Assembly: GCA_966250015.1 (NCBI GenBank)
Contig: CBINFS010000006.1
Coordinates: 62,001 to 126,000 of the forward strand
DNA from: CBINFS01 sp966250015
GTDB lineage: Bacteria > Bacteroidota > Rhodothermia > Rhodothermales > DASSAV01
Direction: 5' to 3'
DNA length: 64,000 nucleotides
The notes beneath the pieces are model-generated. The model saw nothing but the letters and a program-made list of their open reading frames with translations. It ran no database searches and was not told the DNA's origin. The translations under genes and the position numbers were made by a program. Positions 34,526-43,303 of this stretch are shown one piece after another. How positions within the stretch are numbered: the stretch's first letter is position 1; every line of letters begins with the position of its first letter.

Positions 34526-34860
34526 TCAGGGGATCCGGACGGGCGGTTCGGTGGGCGCACGCAGCCTGCCATTTACCGAGGCGACGGTGTTGGCGAGGTC
34601 GTTGAAGGCATCCGACGCCCGGAGCATCGAGTGGTTTTTGATGATCTGGAGATACGCCTGCCGGAAGTGCGAAGGCTTTTCTCGCTCCAGCTCTATGAAC
34701 CGGTTCACGAGCCGGCGCAGGTGTGCCCGGTTTTTTCTTCCGAGAAACCGAAGCGGCCGACGTCTTCGACGAGCCGTTCGTACTCGCGATCCCAATCTTT
34801 AATCTCTTCAGGCGAGGGCAGGGCGCCGTCAGGGTGGACTCGGGCGGATGCCGGGCGCAT
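34526..34860 (-). pseudogene. Small hypothetical ORF interrupted by a frameshift at an A6 tract
   Basis: From an ATG at 34860 one frame reads ~48 residues (LPSPEEIKDWDREYERLVEDVGRFGFSEEK is its useful part), then stops. Shifting one base at the run of six A's (minus strand, around 34731-34736) continues into a second frame (NRAHLRRLVNRFIELEREKPSHFRQAYLQI...) to a stop at 34526. Together they give about 111 residues, predicted helical and charged. The start overlaps the 3' end of the upstream amidotransferase gene by 32 bases. It may be a real gene broken by a sequencing error, a pseudogene, or one using -1 slippage. No family recognised. Confidence 0.4.
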
Positions 34861-35536
34861 ACCGGCACGTATCGACGAAGTATTTAAAAAGCGGCGCCAT
34901 CTGTTCCGGCATTTTCTCAGGATGAAACTGAAGGCCGAGAACGGTGCCGCTTTCATTTTCGATTGCCTCGATTACCCCGTCGGTGGCTCGAGCCGACACC
35001 CGGTAGCCGCGGCCGGGTTCCGCAATGGCCTGGATGTGGCGCGTATTGACCGTAAGGGAAGGCACCTTAAGTACGTCGTAGAGGGTAGAATCAACCTCCA
35101 GGAGGACGTCGTGAGCCGTACCGCCCCGCTTTTTGCTGTGTATCAAAGCGCCGTCCACCTGGTGCTGTACGTCCGCATAGATTGTGCCGCCCGCCAGGGC
35201 GTTCAGTAGCTGCATGCCGTAGCAGATGCCGAGTATCGGCTTACCTGCTTCGAGGAAGGCGGCCGCATAACGCGTATCGCTTTGCCAGCGGAGCGGATCG
35301 CAGGGAGGTAGATCGTCGGGGAGGTTGCCGATCAGTCCGGTGGTGACGGCGGGTCCTCCTGGAATGAGGAGGCCGTCCAGCCGGTCCACGATCTCCCTAA
35401 TCCGGCTCTCGTCATCGAGTACGGGCAAGAGTAGGGGCATGCCTGAGGCGGCAGTAATGGCACGCACGTAATCCAACTCGAGGCTCTGTTCGCCATCCGA
35501 AAACGAAGTCGTTATGCCGATCCAGACTGGTTCCAT
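34829..35536 (-). CDS. Class-I glutamine amidotransferase-like peptidase (C26)
   Basis: 235 residues. The nucleophile motif is GKPILGICYGMQLLNALAGG (Cys), and the His-x-Glu pair is LGLQFHPEKMPEQ. The N-terminal VWIGITTSFSDGEQ and GLLIPGGPAV fit the peptidase C26 / gamma-glutamyl-GABA hydrolase (PuuD-like) subgroup. It probably cleaves a gamma-glutamyl amide in the cytoplasm; the substrate is not determined. Its 3' end overlaps the frameshifted ORF. Confidence 0.88.
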   Translation of the reverse strand: MEPVWIGITTSFSDGEQSLELDYVRAITAASGMPLLLPVLDDESRIREIVDRLDGLLIPGGPAVTTGLIGNLPDDLPPCDPLRWQSDTRYAAAFLEAGKPILGICYGMQLLNALAGGTIYADVQHQVDGALIHSKKRGGTAHDVLLEVDSTLYDVLKVPSLTVNTRHIQAIAEPGRGYRVSARATDGVIEAIENESGTVLGLQFHPEKMPEQMAPLFKYFVDTCRYAPGIRPSPP

Positions 35537-35688
35537 GTGCCACCGATGCCCTTATTCGCTGAATTTACCCGGTAAACGTGCCCGACCCGGGAATGTATCC
35601 AATCGGGCGCCGGTCCGGAAGTGATCGCAACCGTATTCACGCAAACTGTAACGGAGCCTGGACGCGACGTTTGAAAGGTCGGTAGTTT

Positions 35689-36024
35689 CTATCGGATCAC
35701 TTCGGCAAGGGTGATGGGACGCGGGTCGTTCTTTTTCGAGAGCCGGAGTGACAGGAGGAGGTAATCGTCTGCTTTCCAGGATGACGTTACGAAACGATCG
35801 AACAGCCCGGCGTCGAGCATGCTGTGAAGCTCGTTTTTGATCGTACGGTTTGAGTAGAGCAGGCTGCTCGTCGAGCTGCCGTGGATGACCTTCACTACGG
35901 ACCTTCCCCGTTCCGAAGCTAGTTTCAACGTTGCTACGGTTATGTCGATGGCATCGTCGAAAGTGGCGCCGTGCAGGTCGAGGGTGACTTTGGAGCCGTC
36001 GTCGGATACTCGTGGACCGTGCAT
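35689..36024 (-). CDS. Smr/MutS2-type domain protein
   Basis: 111 residues from the ATG at 36024. The Smr domain is nearly the whole protein: VTLDLHGATFDDAIDITVATL (LDLHG motif at about residues 14-20), then VVKVIHGSSTSSLL (GxG-like HG motif). Smr domains nick DNA or RNA in other proteins. A stand-alone Smr of this size is common, but its target is unknown. It starts 16 bases downstream of the dnaE stop, so it is likely cotranscribed with dnaE. Confidence 0.85.
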   Translation of the reverse strand: MHGPRVSDDGSKVTLDLHGATFDDAIDITVATLKLASERGRSVVKVIHGSSTSSLLYSNRTIKNELHSMLDAGLFDRFVTSSWKADDYLLLSLRLSKKNDPRPITLAEVIR

Positions 36025-36040
36025 TGCGAATGGATGGGTT

Positions 36041-39000
36041 TTATTCGCCTTCGAGGATGATGTTATCCTTCCCGAGTATGCGGGTAACCCCCTGCATAAG
36101 TTCCACAGTTGGTTCGAGCACGTATTTTCGCGCCCGGATGCGTTGCCGACCACCGGGTAACGCCGGGTCTTCGATGTCGAAGTAGACCTTGCACTGCCCA
36201 CGGTGGGCGTCGCAGAGGGCGCGCAGCTCGTCGATCTGTTTAACGTCGAGCGTCTGTGGCGGGATGCGGAATACGATCGAGCGGACGAGCTGTTCGTGGA
36301 CCTTCCACATCGGGAATACGTCCTGCGCGACGATCTTGACGGCGCCGCCCCGGACTTCGACCTCTCCCTTGACGAGCAGGATCTCGTCGACCTGTACGTA
36401 GTGTTGCACGCGGTCGAACACGGAGGAGAAGCAGACCACCTCGCCCTGGCCCTCAAAGTCTTCAATGGAGGCGAAGAGCATGGGTTTGCCGGTCTTCGTA
36501 CTGCGCCGCTGGACGTCGGTGACGATCCCGATGAAACTATGAACGGGGCCGCGCGGCCCTCCGAAGCCGTTTCCGTTGCCGTAGCCGTTGGTGTGGCCGT
36601 TGCGGGCGGCGTACTGGAGCATCTCCTGCTCGAGGCGCTCGACGTCGCCGAGGCTGGCCGTCGCAAAGGCGCGCACTTCAGCGGTGTACGCTTCGAGCGG
36701 GTGCCCCGAGACGTAAAACCCGATCAGCTCTCGTTCGTGCTTCAGGAGGACGCTACGTGGCCACGGCGGCACGACCGGGAGGTTGGGTTCGAGAGTCGTT
36801 CCTTCACTGACACTACCTCCGAAAAGCGAGCTTTGGCCGGCCGCACGGTCGGCCTGTACCTTCTGGCCGTACTGGACAGCGTTGTCGATGGCCGCAGCAA
36901 GCTGCGCGCGGTGCCCTTCGAGGCAGTCCATCGCACCGACGCGCACCAGGCACTCCAGCGCCTTTTTGTTGACCACGCGCAGGTCGATTTCCCGGGTGAG
37001 GCCAAAGATCGTTTTAAACGGGCCCTTTTTCTTGCGGGCGGATACGATGGCTTCGATCGCGCCGAGCCCAACGCCCTTGATGGCACCGAGCCCGAACCGA
37101 ACCTTTCCGTTCTCGACGGTGAAGTGGGCGTGGCTGTGGTTGATCGACGGAGGAAGCAGCTCGATGCCCATGTGCCGGGCTTCTTCGAGGACGACCGAGA
37201 GCTTTTTGGTGTCGCCCATCTCGTTCGTCATGGCTGCCGCCATGAACTCGGCCGGGTAGTGGGCCTTCAGATAGGCCGTCTGGTATGCGACGACGCTGTA
37301 GGCGGCGGCGTGCGACTTGTTGAAGCCGTAGCCCGCAAAAGCGGCCATGAGGTCGAAGACCTCGTTGGCTTTGGCCTCCGACACCCCCTTTGCAGCCGCG
37401 CCCTTGACGAAGATGGCGCGCTGCTTGTCCATCTCCTCCTTTTTCTTTTTACCCATTGCCCGGCGGAGGATGTCGGCGCCGCCGAGTGTGTAGCCGCCCA
37501 TCACCTGGGCCATCTGCATGACCTGCTCCTGGTACACCGGAATCCCGAACGTGGGCTCGAGGATGGGCTTGAGCATCTCGTGGGGGTACTCGACCTTTTC
37601 TAAACCCTGCTTTCGCGCGATGTAGTGCGGGATCTGCTCCATCGGGCCCGGGCGGTAGAGCGCGTTCATCGCGATGAGGTCGTCGATGTGCGTGGGTTTC
37701 AGCTTGCGCATCCACTCGCGCATGCCGCTTGACTCGAACTGGAAGATCGAAACGGTCTCACCACGCTGGAACAGCTCGAACGTTTTCTGGTCGTCGAGCG
37801 GGATGGCGTCGACGTCGATCTTTATCCCGTGGTTCTCTTCGATGAGCTGGAGCGTGTCGTTGATGAGGGTCAGCGTTTTGAGGCCCAGGAAGTCCATTTT
37901 GAGCAGGCCGAACGACTCGACCCACTTGCCGTCGTACTGCGTCGTGACGACGTCCTCCGACGCGGTTTTGCCCTTCGCAACGGCCACGGGCACGTAGTCG
38001 CTCACCTTGCCGGGGGCGATGATGACCCCTGCCGCGTGGACGCCGGTGTGCCGGGCCGAACCTTCGAGTACCCTGGCGTAGTGGATGAGCTTGCGGATCT
38101 GCGGGTTGGGATCCTGCTGGAGCTTTCTGAACTCGGGGACCTCCTGCAACGCTGTGTCGAGCGTGACTTTCGGCCCTTCGGGAATCATCTTGGCGATCCG
38201 GTCGGTTTCTGCCAGCGGAATATTGAGCACGCGGCCGACGTCCCGGATGACCGACCGGGCGCCCATCGTACCGAAGGTGATGATCTGGCAGACGTTTTCA
38301 CGCCCGTATTTCTGGACGACGTAGTCGATCACTTTCCCCCTGCCGCGGTCGTCGAAGTCGATGTCGATGTCAGGCATCGAGACGCGCTCGGGGTTCAGGA
38401 ATCGTTCGAAGAGCAAGTCGTACCGAAGGGGATCGATGTTGGTGATACCGAGGCAGTAAGCGACACAGCTCCCGGCAGCCGAGCCGCGCCCGGGCCCCAC
38501 GCTGACGTTCAGCTTACGCGCGGCGGTGGTGAAGTCCTGAACGATGAGGAAGTACCCTTCAAACCCCATCTTCTGGATCACGTCGAGCTCGTAGTTCAAC
38601 CGATCCACGATGTTCTGGGGCAGGCCGGGATAACGTTTCTTCGCGCCTTCGAAGACGAGGTGCCTCAAGTATGCCCCCATGTTGCCCCCGTATTCAGCGG
38701 GAATGGGGTAGTGAGGCATCAGGAGCTTACCCATCGGCAGCTCGAAGCTGCACTTCTCAGCCACTTCGACGGTGTTCGTGAGCGAAACTTCGCGGGCGTC
38801 TGGCTCCAGATCGGTGAGCGCGGACTGCATCTCGTCGGCGCTCTTTAAGTAGAACTCCGAGTTGTCGAAACGCATCCGGTTGGGGTCATTTAGCTCCTTG
38901 CCCGTCTGGAGGCAAAGCAGGACGTCCTGTGCGGCGGCGTCGTTTTTTTCGACGTAGTGAACGTCGTTGGTCGCGATGATCTTGACGTTGTACTCCTTCG

Positions 39001-39568
39001 CCCACCTGAGCAAAACGGCGTTTACGCGCTTCTGGTCGGTGATGCCGTGATCCTGGATCTCGATGTAGTAGTCGTCTCCGAAGAGGTCGAGGTACCATTC
39101 GAACACCTCTCTTGCCGCATCTTCTCCGCGCTTGAGGATCAATTGCGGCACCTCGCCCTGGAGGCAGCAGGTCGTGGCTACGAGACCCGACGCGTGTTTT
39201 TTGAGGGTCTCACGGTCAATGCGTGGTTTGTAGTAATAACCGTCCGTGAACGCGATCGACGACAGGCGGATGAGGTTGCGGTAGCCTTCCTCGTTTTTGG
39301 CGAGCAGAACCTGGTGGTAACGCGTACGGTCGTTCCGGTCGTAGAGTCCGGACGGGGCAAGGTAAAACTCGGAGCCGATGACGGGCAGGATGCCTGCTTT
39401 TTTTGCGGTGGTGTAAAACTCGGGGACGCCGTAAAGATTACCGTGGTCGGTGATCGCGAGGGCCTTCATTTCCATTTCGGCCGCTCTTGTGATCAGCGTT
39501 TTGATCCGTGCCGCCCCGTCGAGAAGGGAATACTGGGTGTGGCAATGAAGGTGGGTAAAGTCGAGCAT
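36041..39568 (-). CDS. dnaE: DNA polymerase III alpha subunit
   Basis: 1175 residues from the ATG at 39568; a TTG five codons upstream is less likely. An N-terminal PHP domain (THLHCHTQYSLLDGAARI) is followed by the polymerase palm with catalytic acidic motif PDIDIDFDDRGRG and GPGRGSAAGSCVAYCLGI. Fingers (GGADILRRAMGKK), a tandem HhH, an OB-fold and a C-terminal tau-binding part follow. It is the replicative polymerase. A Gly/Asn-rich stretch (NGHTNGYGNGNGFGGP) before the OB region is an insertion not usual for the family. Confidence 0.97.
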   Translation of the reverse strand: MLDFTHLHCHTQYSLLDGAARIKTLITRAAEMEMKALAITDHGNLYGVPEFYTTAKKAGILPVIGSEFYLAPSGLYDRNDRTRYHQVLLAKNEEGYRNLIRLSSIAFTDGYYYKPRIDRETLKKHASGLVATTCCLQGEVPQLILKRGEDAAREVFEWYLDLFGDDYYIEIQDHGITDQKRVNAVLLRWAKEYNVKIIATNDVHYVEKNDAAAQDVLLCLQTGKELNDPNRMRFDNSEFYLKSADEMQSALTDLEPDAREVSLTNTVEVAEKCSFELPMGKLLMPHYPIPAEYGGNMGAYLRHLVFEGAKKRYPGLPQNIVDRLNYELDVIQKMGFEGYFLIVQDFTTAARKLNVSVGPGRGSAAGSCVAYCLGITNIDPLRYDLLFERFLNPERVSMPDIDIDFDDRGRGKVIDYVVQKYGRENVCQIITFGTMGARSVIRDVGRVLNIPLAETDRIAKMIPEGPKVTLDTALQEVPEFRKLQQDPNPQIRKLIHYARVLEGSARHTGVHAAGVIIAPGKVSDYVPVAVAKGKTASEDVVTTQYDGKWVESFGLLKMDFLGLKTLTLINDTLQLIEENHGIKIDVDAIPLDDQKTFELFQRGETVSIFQFESSGMREWMRKLKPTHIDDLIAMNALYRPGPMEQIPHYIARKQGLEKVEYPHEMLKPILEPTFGIPVYQEQVMQMAQVMGGYTLGGADILRRAMGKKKKEEMDKQRAIFVKGAAAKGVSEAKANEVFDLMAAFAGYGFNKSHAAAYSVVAYQTAYLKAHYPAEFMAAAMTNEMGDTKKLSVVLEEARHMGIELLPPSINHSHAHFTVENGKVRFGLGAIKGVGLGAIEAIVSARKKKGPFKTIFGLTREIDLRVVNKKALECLVRVGAMDCLEGHRAQLAAAIDNAVQYGQKVQADRAAGQSSLFGGSVSEGTTLEPNLPVVPPWPRSVLLKHERELIGFYVSGHPLEAYTAEVRAFATASLGDVERLEQEMLQYAARNGHTNGYGNGNGFGGPRGPVHSFIGIVTDVQRRSTKTGKPMLFASIEDFEGQGEVVCFSSVFDRVQHYVQVDEILLVKGEVEVRGGAVKIVAQDVFPMWKVHEQLVRSIVFRIPPQTLDVKQIDELRALCDAHRGQCKVYFDIEDPALPGGRQRIRARKYVLEPTVELMQGVTRILGKDNIILEGE

Positions 39569-39614
39569 GAAAGAACTACTCAAACTAGCACGAGGATAGG
39601 GGAACTACAGGGTT

Positions 39615-39630
39615 GGCAAGGGGGCTTGCC
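39615..39630. repeat. Hairpin in the dnaE leader region
   Basis: GGCAAG (39615-39620), loop GGGG, CTTGCC (39625-39630) is a perfect 6-base inverted repeat in the 237-base spacer between divergent dnaE and the amino-acid-kinase-like gene. I see no other feature in that spacer. Confidence 0.35.
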
Positions 39631-39805
39631 GTACACATGCCCCCATCGACGGCTACAATGAACGGAGCAGCCGCCTGTGTTTTCAATGTGTGTGAGTATC
39701 TTGTTTACAGTTTGAGGCGTATTCACCGGTCCCTCATCTTTTGGAGCGGGCACAACTGGAAACCGCGGGCGTGGAAACGGTCGTCGTGCCTTAAAAAATG
39801 GCAGT

Positions 39806-40543
39806 ATGCTCATGCCCGATAGAATCCATCTGTTTTACCTCGACCGGTACCACCTCGAACCGTTGTTCATCCAGACGCTTGCCCGGTCAATCACGTCGGC
39901 CGGCGCCGACAAGAGACCCGCACCCAGAGGCCTGTTCGTTCATGGCAGCGGAGAGCGGGCGGAGCGGATGCTCGAAGGCGAGGGATTCGACGTACACAGG
40001 ACGCAGGGTGTGCTCGAGGTGCACTCGGCGCAAGAGGCCAGGATCGTCCATCGTGCGGTCGTCGAGACGAACCGTGCCATTGCGGCCATTCTGACGAACA
40101 CGGTGGTGCCGGCCGTCGGCCTACGTGGGTACGACCGTCACCTCATCGTGGACCGTCCAGGCGGGTTGGAGGTACAGGCGCCGGAATGGCTGCTTAACCT
40201 GGTCCGGAGCGGTGTATACCCGGTTGTTTCGGCGCAGGTGCTGGATGAAGGGGCCGAGACGGCACGTGACGTCGATCCCGTCGAGGTATCGATCCGCCTG
40301 TCACGGGCGCTCGGGGCGAATACCGTTCGGGTCGTCATGTTTACCCGGACGAACCGCACGGGCATCCTGCGGGATGGGGAATACGTGAAGACCCTCGGGC
40401 TGGAATCGCTGGAGGGGTCAGAGGAAGTGGCCGATCCGGAGGCCCTTCGGCGCTTTGTTGAGGGCGGATTGCCGGTTCTTCTGACGGGTCCGGCGGCTCT
40501 AAAAGGCGAAAATGGACCGTTTGGCACTCTCGTAGTAACTTGA
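39806..40543 (+). CDS. Amino-acid-kinase-fold protein resembling acetylglutamate kinase
   Basis: 245 residues. Weak but consistent resemblance to ArgB-type kinases: GLFVHGSGERAERML for the VHGGG stretch, GVLEVHSAQEARIVHRAVVETNRAI for the vnk helix, VVPAVGLRGYDR for avGlsG, VYPVVSAQVLDE, and DPVEVSIRLSRALGANTVRVVMFTRTNRTGILRDGE for the nucleotide-binding end. The N-terminal KxGG loop that binds the phosphates is missing, so activity is uncertain. No other arginine gene is nearby. It may be a divergent kinase or a non-catalytic relative. Confidence 0.45.
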   Translation: MLMPDRIHLFYLDRYHLEPLFIQTLARSITSAGADKRPAPRGLFVHGSGERAERMLEGEGFDVHRTQGVLEVHSAQEARIVHRAVVETNRAIAAILTNTVVPAVGLRGYDRHLIVDRPGGLEVQAPEWLLNLVRSGVYPVVSAQVLDEGAETARDVDPVEVSIRLSRALGANTVRVVMFTRTNRTGILRDGEYVKTLGLESLEGSEEVADPEALRRFVEGGLPVLLTGPAALKGENGPFGTLVVT

Positions 40544-40590
40544 AACTCACAAATAAATGGCCTCAGGTGGCCTAAAACCGCGTATTTCGC

Positions 40591-40619
40591 TTGACACCTG
40601 AAAAAGAGTGGATTATGTT
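40591..40619 (+). promoter_or_regulatory. Promoter of the histone H1-like gene
   Basis: TTGACA (40591-40596), 17 bases, TATGTT (40614-40619). The same segment reads TATGTTTC, one base off the Bacteroidota -7 box TAnnTTTG. It lies about 65 bases before the ATG, with an AAGGAGG ribosome-binding site between. Confidence 0.5.
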
Positions 40620-40682
40620 TCGTTTCGTTAATCAACCCAAGCGGCAAATCAGGCCATTTTCCACACAAAAGGAGGACTAAAA

Positions 40683-40859
40683 ATGAGCAAATTCGAAGAG
40701 TTGAAAAATTTCGTCCTGCAGCAGGAACGTGACTTTACCCAATTCTACGAGAAAGGAAACAAAGCGGCCGGGACGCGTGTCCGCAAAGCGATGCAGCAGC
40801 TCAAGCAGATGGCACAGGACATTCGGGTCGAAATCCAGAACAAGAAGGGTGGGGAGTAA
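40683..40859 (+). CDS. Histone H1-like protein (Hc1-type, 58 residues)
   Basis: An ATG at 40683 follows a perfect AAGGAGG site. The product begins MSKFEELKNFV, is highly charged and helical, and contains FYEKGNKAAGTRVRKAMQQLKQMAQDIR, the pattern of the short histone H1-like proteins of Bacteroidota. It is likely a small DNA-associated protein. Its own promoter lies at 40591-40619 and a terminator-like hairpin at 40886-40914, so it is probably a single-gene transcript that may be strongly expressed. Confidence 0.85.
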   Translation: MSKFEELKNFVLQQERDFTQFYEKGNKAAGTRVRKAMQQLKQMAQDIRVEIQNKKGGE

Positions 40860-40885
40860 GCTTTCTTCTATCTTTTTACCAGAAA

Positions 40886-40914
40886 GGCTGTGCCGGGTAG
40901 GCATGGCCTTTTTG
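40886..40914 (+). terminator. Intrinsic terminator after the histone H1-like gene
   Basis: GGC-TG-TGCC (40886-40894) pairs with GGCA-TG-GCC (40900-40908) around the short loop GGGTA, then TTTTT follows. A small internal mismatch is present. Position and T-run fit an intrinsic terminator. Confidence 0.5.
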
Positions 40915-40959
40915 ACTCTTAGTGGGGGCCGTGACGGCGCGGCTCTGGCGTCGGGGTGA

Positions 40960-43230
40960 ATGTTTAACCCTATCCGAATACCGCCCATCCGGGATCGGGC
41001 GTATCTGACGACCCTCGGCGTCTACGTTGCCCTCGGCGTAATACTCTGGCAGATTCCGCTATTCAACATTCTCCACGCCGAATCGTCGGCAGTGGTGGCG
41101 GCTATTTCGTTCTTCACCGCGGGTCTGTCGTCGCTCTCCTTTTTTCGCAGAGGTTCGGCATACGGCATACAGCTCTCCGATCAGGTCCTGGCGCTCCTCG
41201 TTCCGTGGTTCCTCCTGACCCTGTCACTCGTATGGACCCCGAACTGCGGTTACTTCCAGGGCCTGGCGTTTTTCGTGCTTTTTGCCGTTGCCGGGATACC
41301 TCTTGCCGTCTCGCTGGCATTTGCCGTCAACGCATTGAAGGTCCGATTCAAGCGGACGCTGTTTGTCGTGGCCGGAGTGTCGATTGCACTCTGTACCCTG
41401 GTATACGACCTATTCCTTCATCCCCAGTTTTTCGTTTACAACCACGTTTTTGGAGGCGTTCTTGGACCCATTTATGACGAGGAGTTGACGATCAGGCCGG
41501 GACTGATCGTTCTCAGAGTACTCTCCTTGCTCTGGGCCGTCGTGTTGTATCTGTTCGGGAGGCATCTCGAGAGCCGGAGAGAATCGGGTGGTATTCCGTT
41601 TCGCTATACAAAGGGCGTCGTGGCAGCCGTCCTGCCCATCGGCCTGATTTATCTCTTTTCGGCGCCGCTCGGGATCAACACCCCGGCCCGGTACACGCAG
41701 AAGGTGCTTGGGAGCGTCGTAAAGTCAGAGCATTTTGACATTTACTACGACGCGGAGTCGATCCGGCCGGACGACCTCGAACGGATCGTGCGGGATCACG
41801 AGTTCGAGTATGAGAGGTTGGCCAGGCTGCTCGATCTGGACGTAAACGGACGAATCCAGAGCTATCTCTATCCCGATGCAGAGACGAAGGCTCGGTTGAC
41901 GGGATCGCGGTACACCGGTGTGGCGCCGGTCTGGCTCGGGAAGCCGCAGCTTCACATTTTGCTGAGCTCGTACGATGCCGTCTTCCCGCACGAGCTCGTC
42001 CACGTCTTCAGCAGGGAGGTTGGGCTTCCCATCTTTCGGGCGTCGTTACGGGTAGGGCTGGTCGAAGGGCTTGCCGTTGCGCTCGAGCCGCCGGACGGGA
42101 TGCCTACGCCAGACGAGCAGGTCATCGCCGCAGCGTTGTGTGGTGTTGGTTACGAAGGAGGAAGTGATCTGGATCTCGCGGAGGAGCTGGCGGCCACCCT
42201 GTCACCATCGGGATTCTGGACGGGCAGGGGATCAGTCTCGTACACCACCATGGGGTCATTCGTCCGGTATCTCTTTGACGCCTACGGTGCGGACCGGCTG
42301 AAGAAGGTCTATGCGACGGGGGCGTTCGAAAAAGTGTATGGCAAGTCAGTATACCATCTGGCGGCCGAATGGCAGGAGCACTTGCTTGGGATGAAGGCGA
42401 TTGCCTCGGAGGCCGGTCCGTTGGTCGGGAGACGATTTACGATCCCCTCGCTGTTCGAGAAGCGGTGTCCGCACTATCTGCCGCCTCACGTTCGGTACTA
42501 CCGTGCGGCGGTGAGAGATTTTCGGGATGGCGATACCACGCAGGCGCTCGTCAACCTCGAAAAGTCACTGGATAAGGCGCCTACGTACGTTCCATCCCTG
42601 TCGTTTCTATCACAGGTGTTGCTGATGGAGGAGGCCGCAGCGGAAGTGCTGAAACGGCTGGATACGCTCGAAATCACGCGTGCTACTCCCGTTCTTGCCG
42701 TCGCAGCCGGGGATGCGGCTGTGCTAATGCGGCGATCTGACGTTGCAAGGGCGTACTACGAAACGGCTTACCACCGGCTTCCACTGTACGCGCACGCCAG
42801 CCGCAGCACCGTCCTGACGCGCCTGGAACTGGTCGACAGGCCGGAGGTGGTACGCGTGTTGACCTCCGGTAAGGATTATGAAGCGCAGGCGGAAGAATTG
42901 GAGGATCTGAGGATTGTTAATCGGGCTGTAGCTAACGTTTATGCGGATCTTCTTGCCGGCGCCGGGAAATACGAACAGGCAGCGGACAATTTGCGTATAG
43001 TTACAGATGACCCTCAGGCGGGCTGGCCATTTGGCAGAAAAGCGGAGCTCGACCGTGAATGGTTGACGAGGCAGGCTCAGTATTTATTCCTGGGTGGTTT
43101 CCTCGATCAGGCACTGGAACTCGTCGAAGTGGCGATTCGTGCGTATAATCGGATTGGAGATCGGAATGAAAGTGCCCGGCTGGAGCACTTTGCAGACCGA
43201 ATACGATGGGAGAGAAGACATCGTAGTTAA
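40960..43230 (+). CDS. Polytopic membrane protein with HELVH peptidase domain and TPR-like tail
   Basis: 756 residues. The first ~235 residues hold about seven hydrophobic segments. A soluble domain follows, with HELVH at 344-348 and the third-ligand glutamate in LVEGLAVA (E369), a 20-residue spacing typical of gluzincin (peptidase MA-like) metallopeptidases. The C-terminal ~250 residues (GDTTQALVNLEKSLDKAPTYVPSL ... GKYEQAADNLRIVTDD) are TPR-like helical repeats. The active site would lie in the cytoplasm or periplasm depending on topology. Substrates are unknown. The TGA/TAA region abuts the next gene with a 73-base gap. Confidence 0.75.
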   Translation: MFNPIRIPPIRDRAYLTTLGVYVALGVILWQIPLFNILHAESSAVVAAISFFTAGLSSLSFFRRGSAYGIQLSDQVLALLVPWFLLTLSLVWTPNCGYFQGLAFFVLFAVAGIPLAVSLAFAVNALKVRFKRTLFVVAGVSIALCTLVYDLFLHPQFFVYNHVFGGVLGPIYDEELTIRPGLIVLRVLSLLWAVVLYLFGRHLESRRESGGIPFRYTKGVVAAVLPIGLIYLFSAPLGINTPARYTQKVLGSVVKSEHFDIYYDAESIRPDDLERIVRDHEFEYERLARLLDLDVNGRIQSYLYPDAETKARLTGSRYTGVAPVWLGKPQLHILLSSYDAVFPHELVHVFSREVGLPIFRASLRVGLVEGLAVALEPPDGMPTPDEQVIAAALCGVGYEGGSDLDLAEELAATLSPSGFWTGRGSVSYTTMGSFVRYLFDAYGADRLKKVYATGAFEKVYGKSVYHLAAEWQEHLLGMKAIASEAGPLVGRRFTIPSLFEKRCPHYLPPHVRYYRAAVRDFRDGDTTQALVNLEKSLDKAPTYVPSLSFLSQVLLMEEAAAEVLKRLDTLEITRATPVLAVAAGDAAVLMRRSDVARAYYETAYHRLPLYAHASRSTVLTRLELVDRPEVVRVLTSGKDYEAQAEELEDLRIVNRAVANVYADLLAGAGKYEQAADNLRIVTDDPQAGWPFGRKAELDREWLTRQAQYLFLGGFLDQALELVEVAIRAYNRIGDRNESARLEHFADRIRWERRHRS

Positions 43231-43303
43231 GGTATTTGAATCTGGTTCAATGTCCGGAGGCTCCAGGAGGCGCCTGTTTTGCAACACACAAAATCGGAAG
43301 ATC

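Noticed and set aside
36203..37603. Long open frame (466 codons) on the plus strand within dnaE
   Set aside because: Antisense shadow caused by GC-rich codon bias; dnaE motifs are intact on the minus strand.
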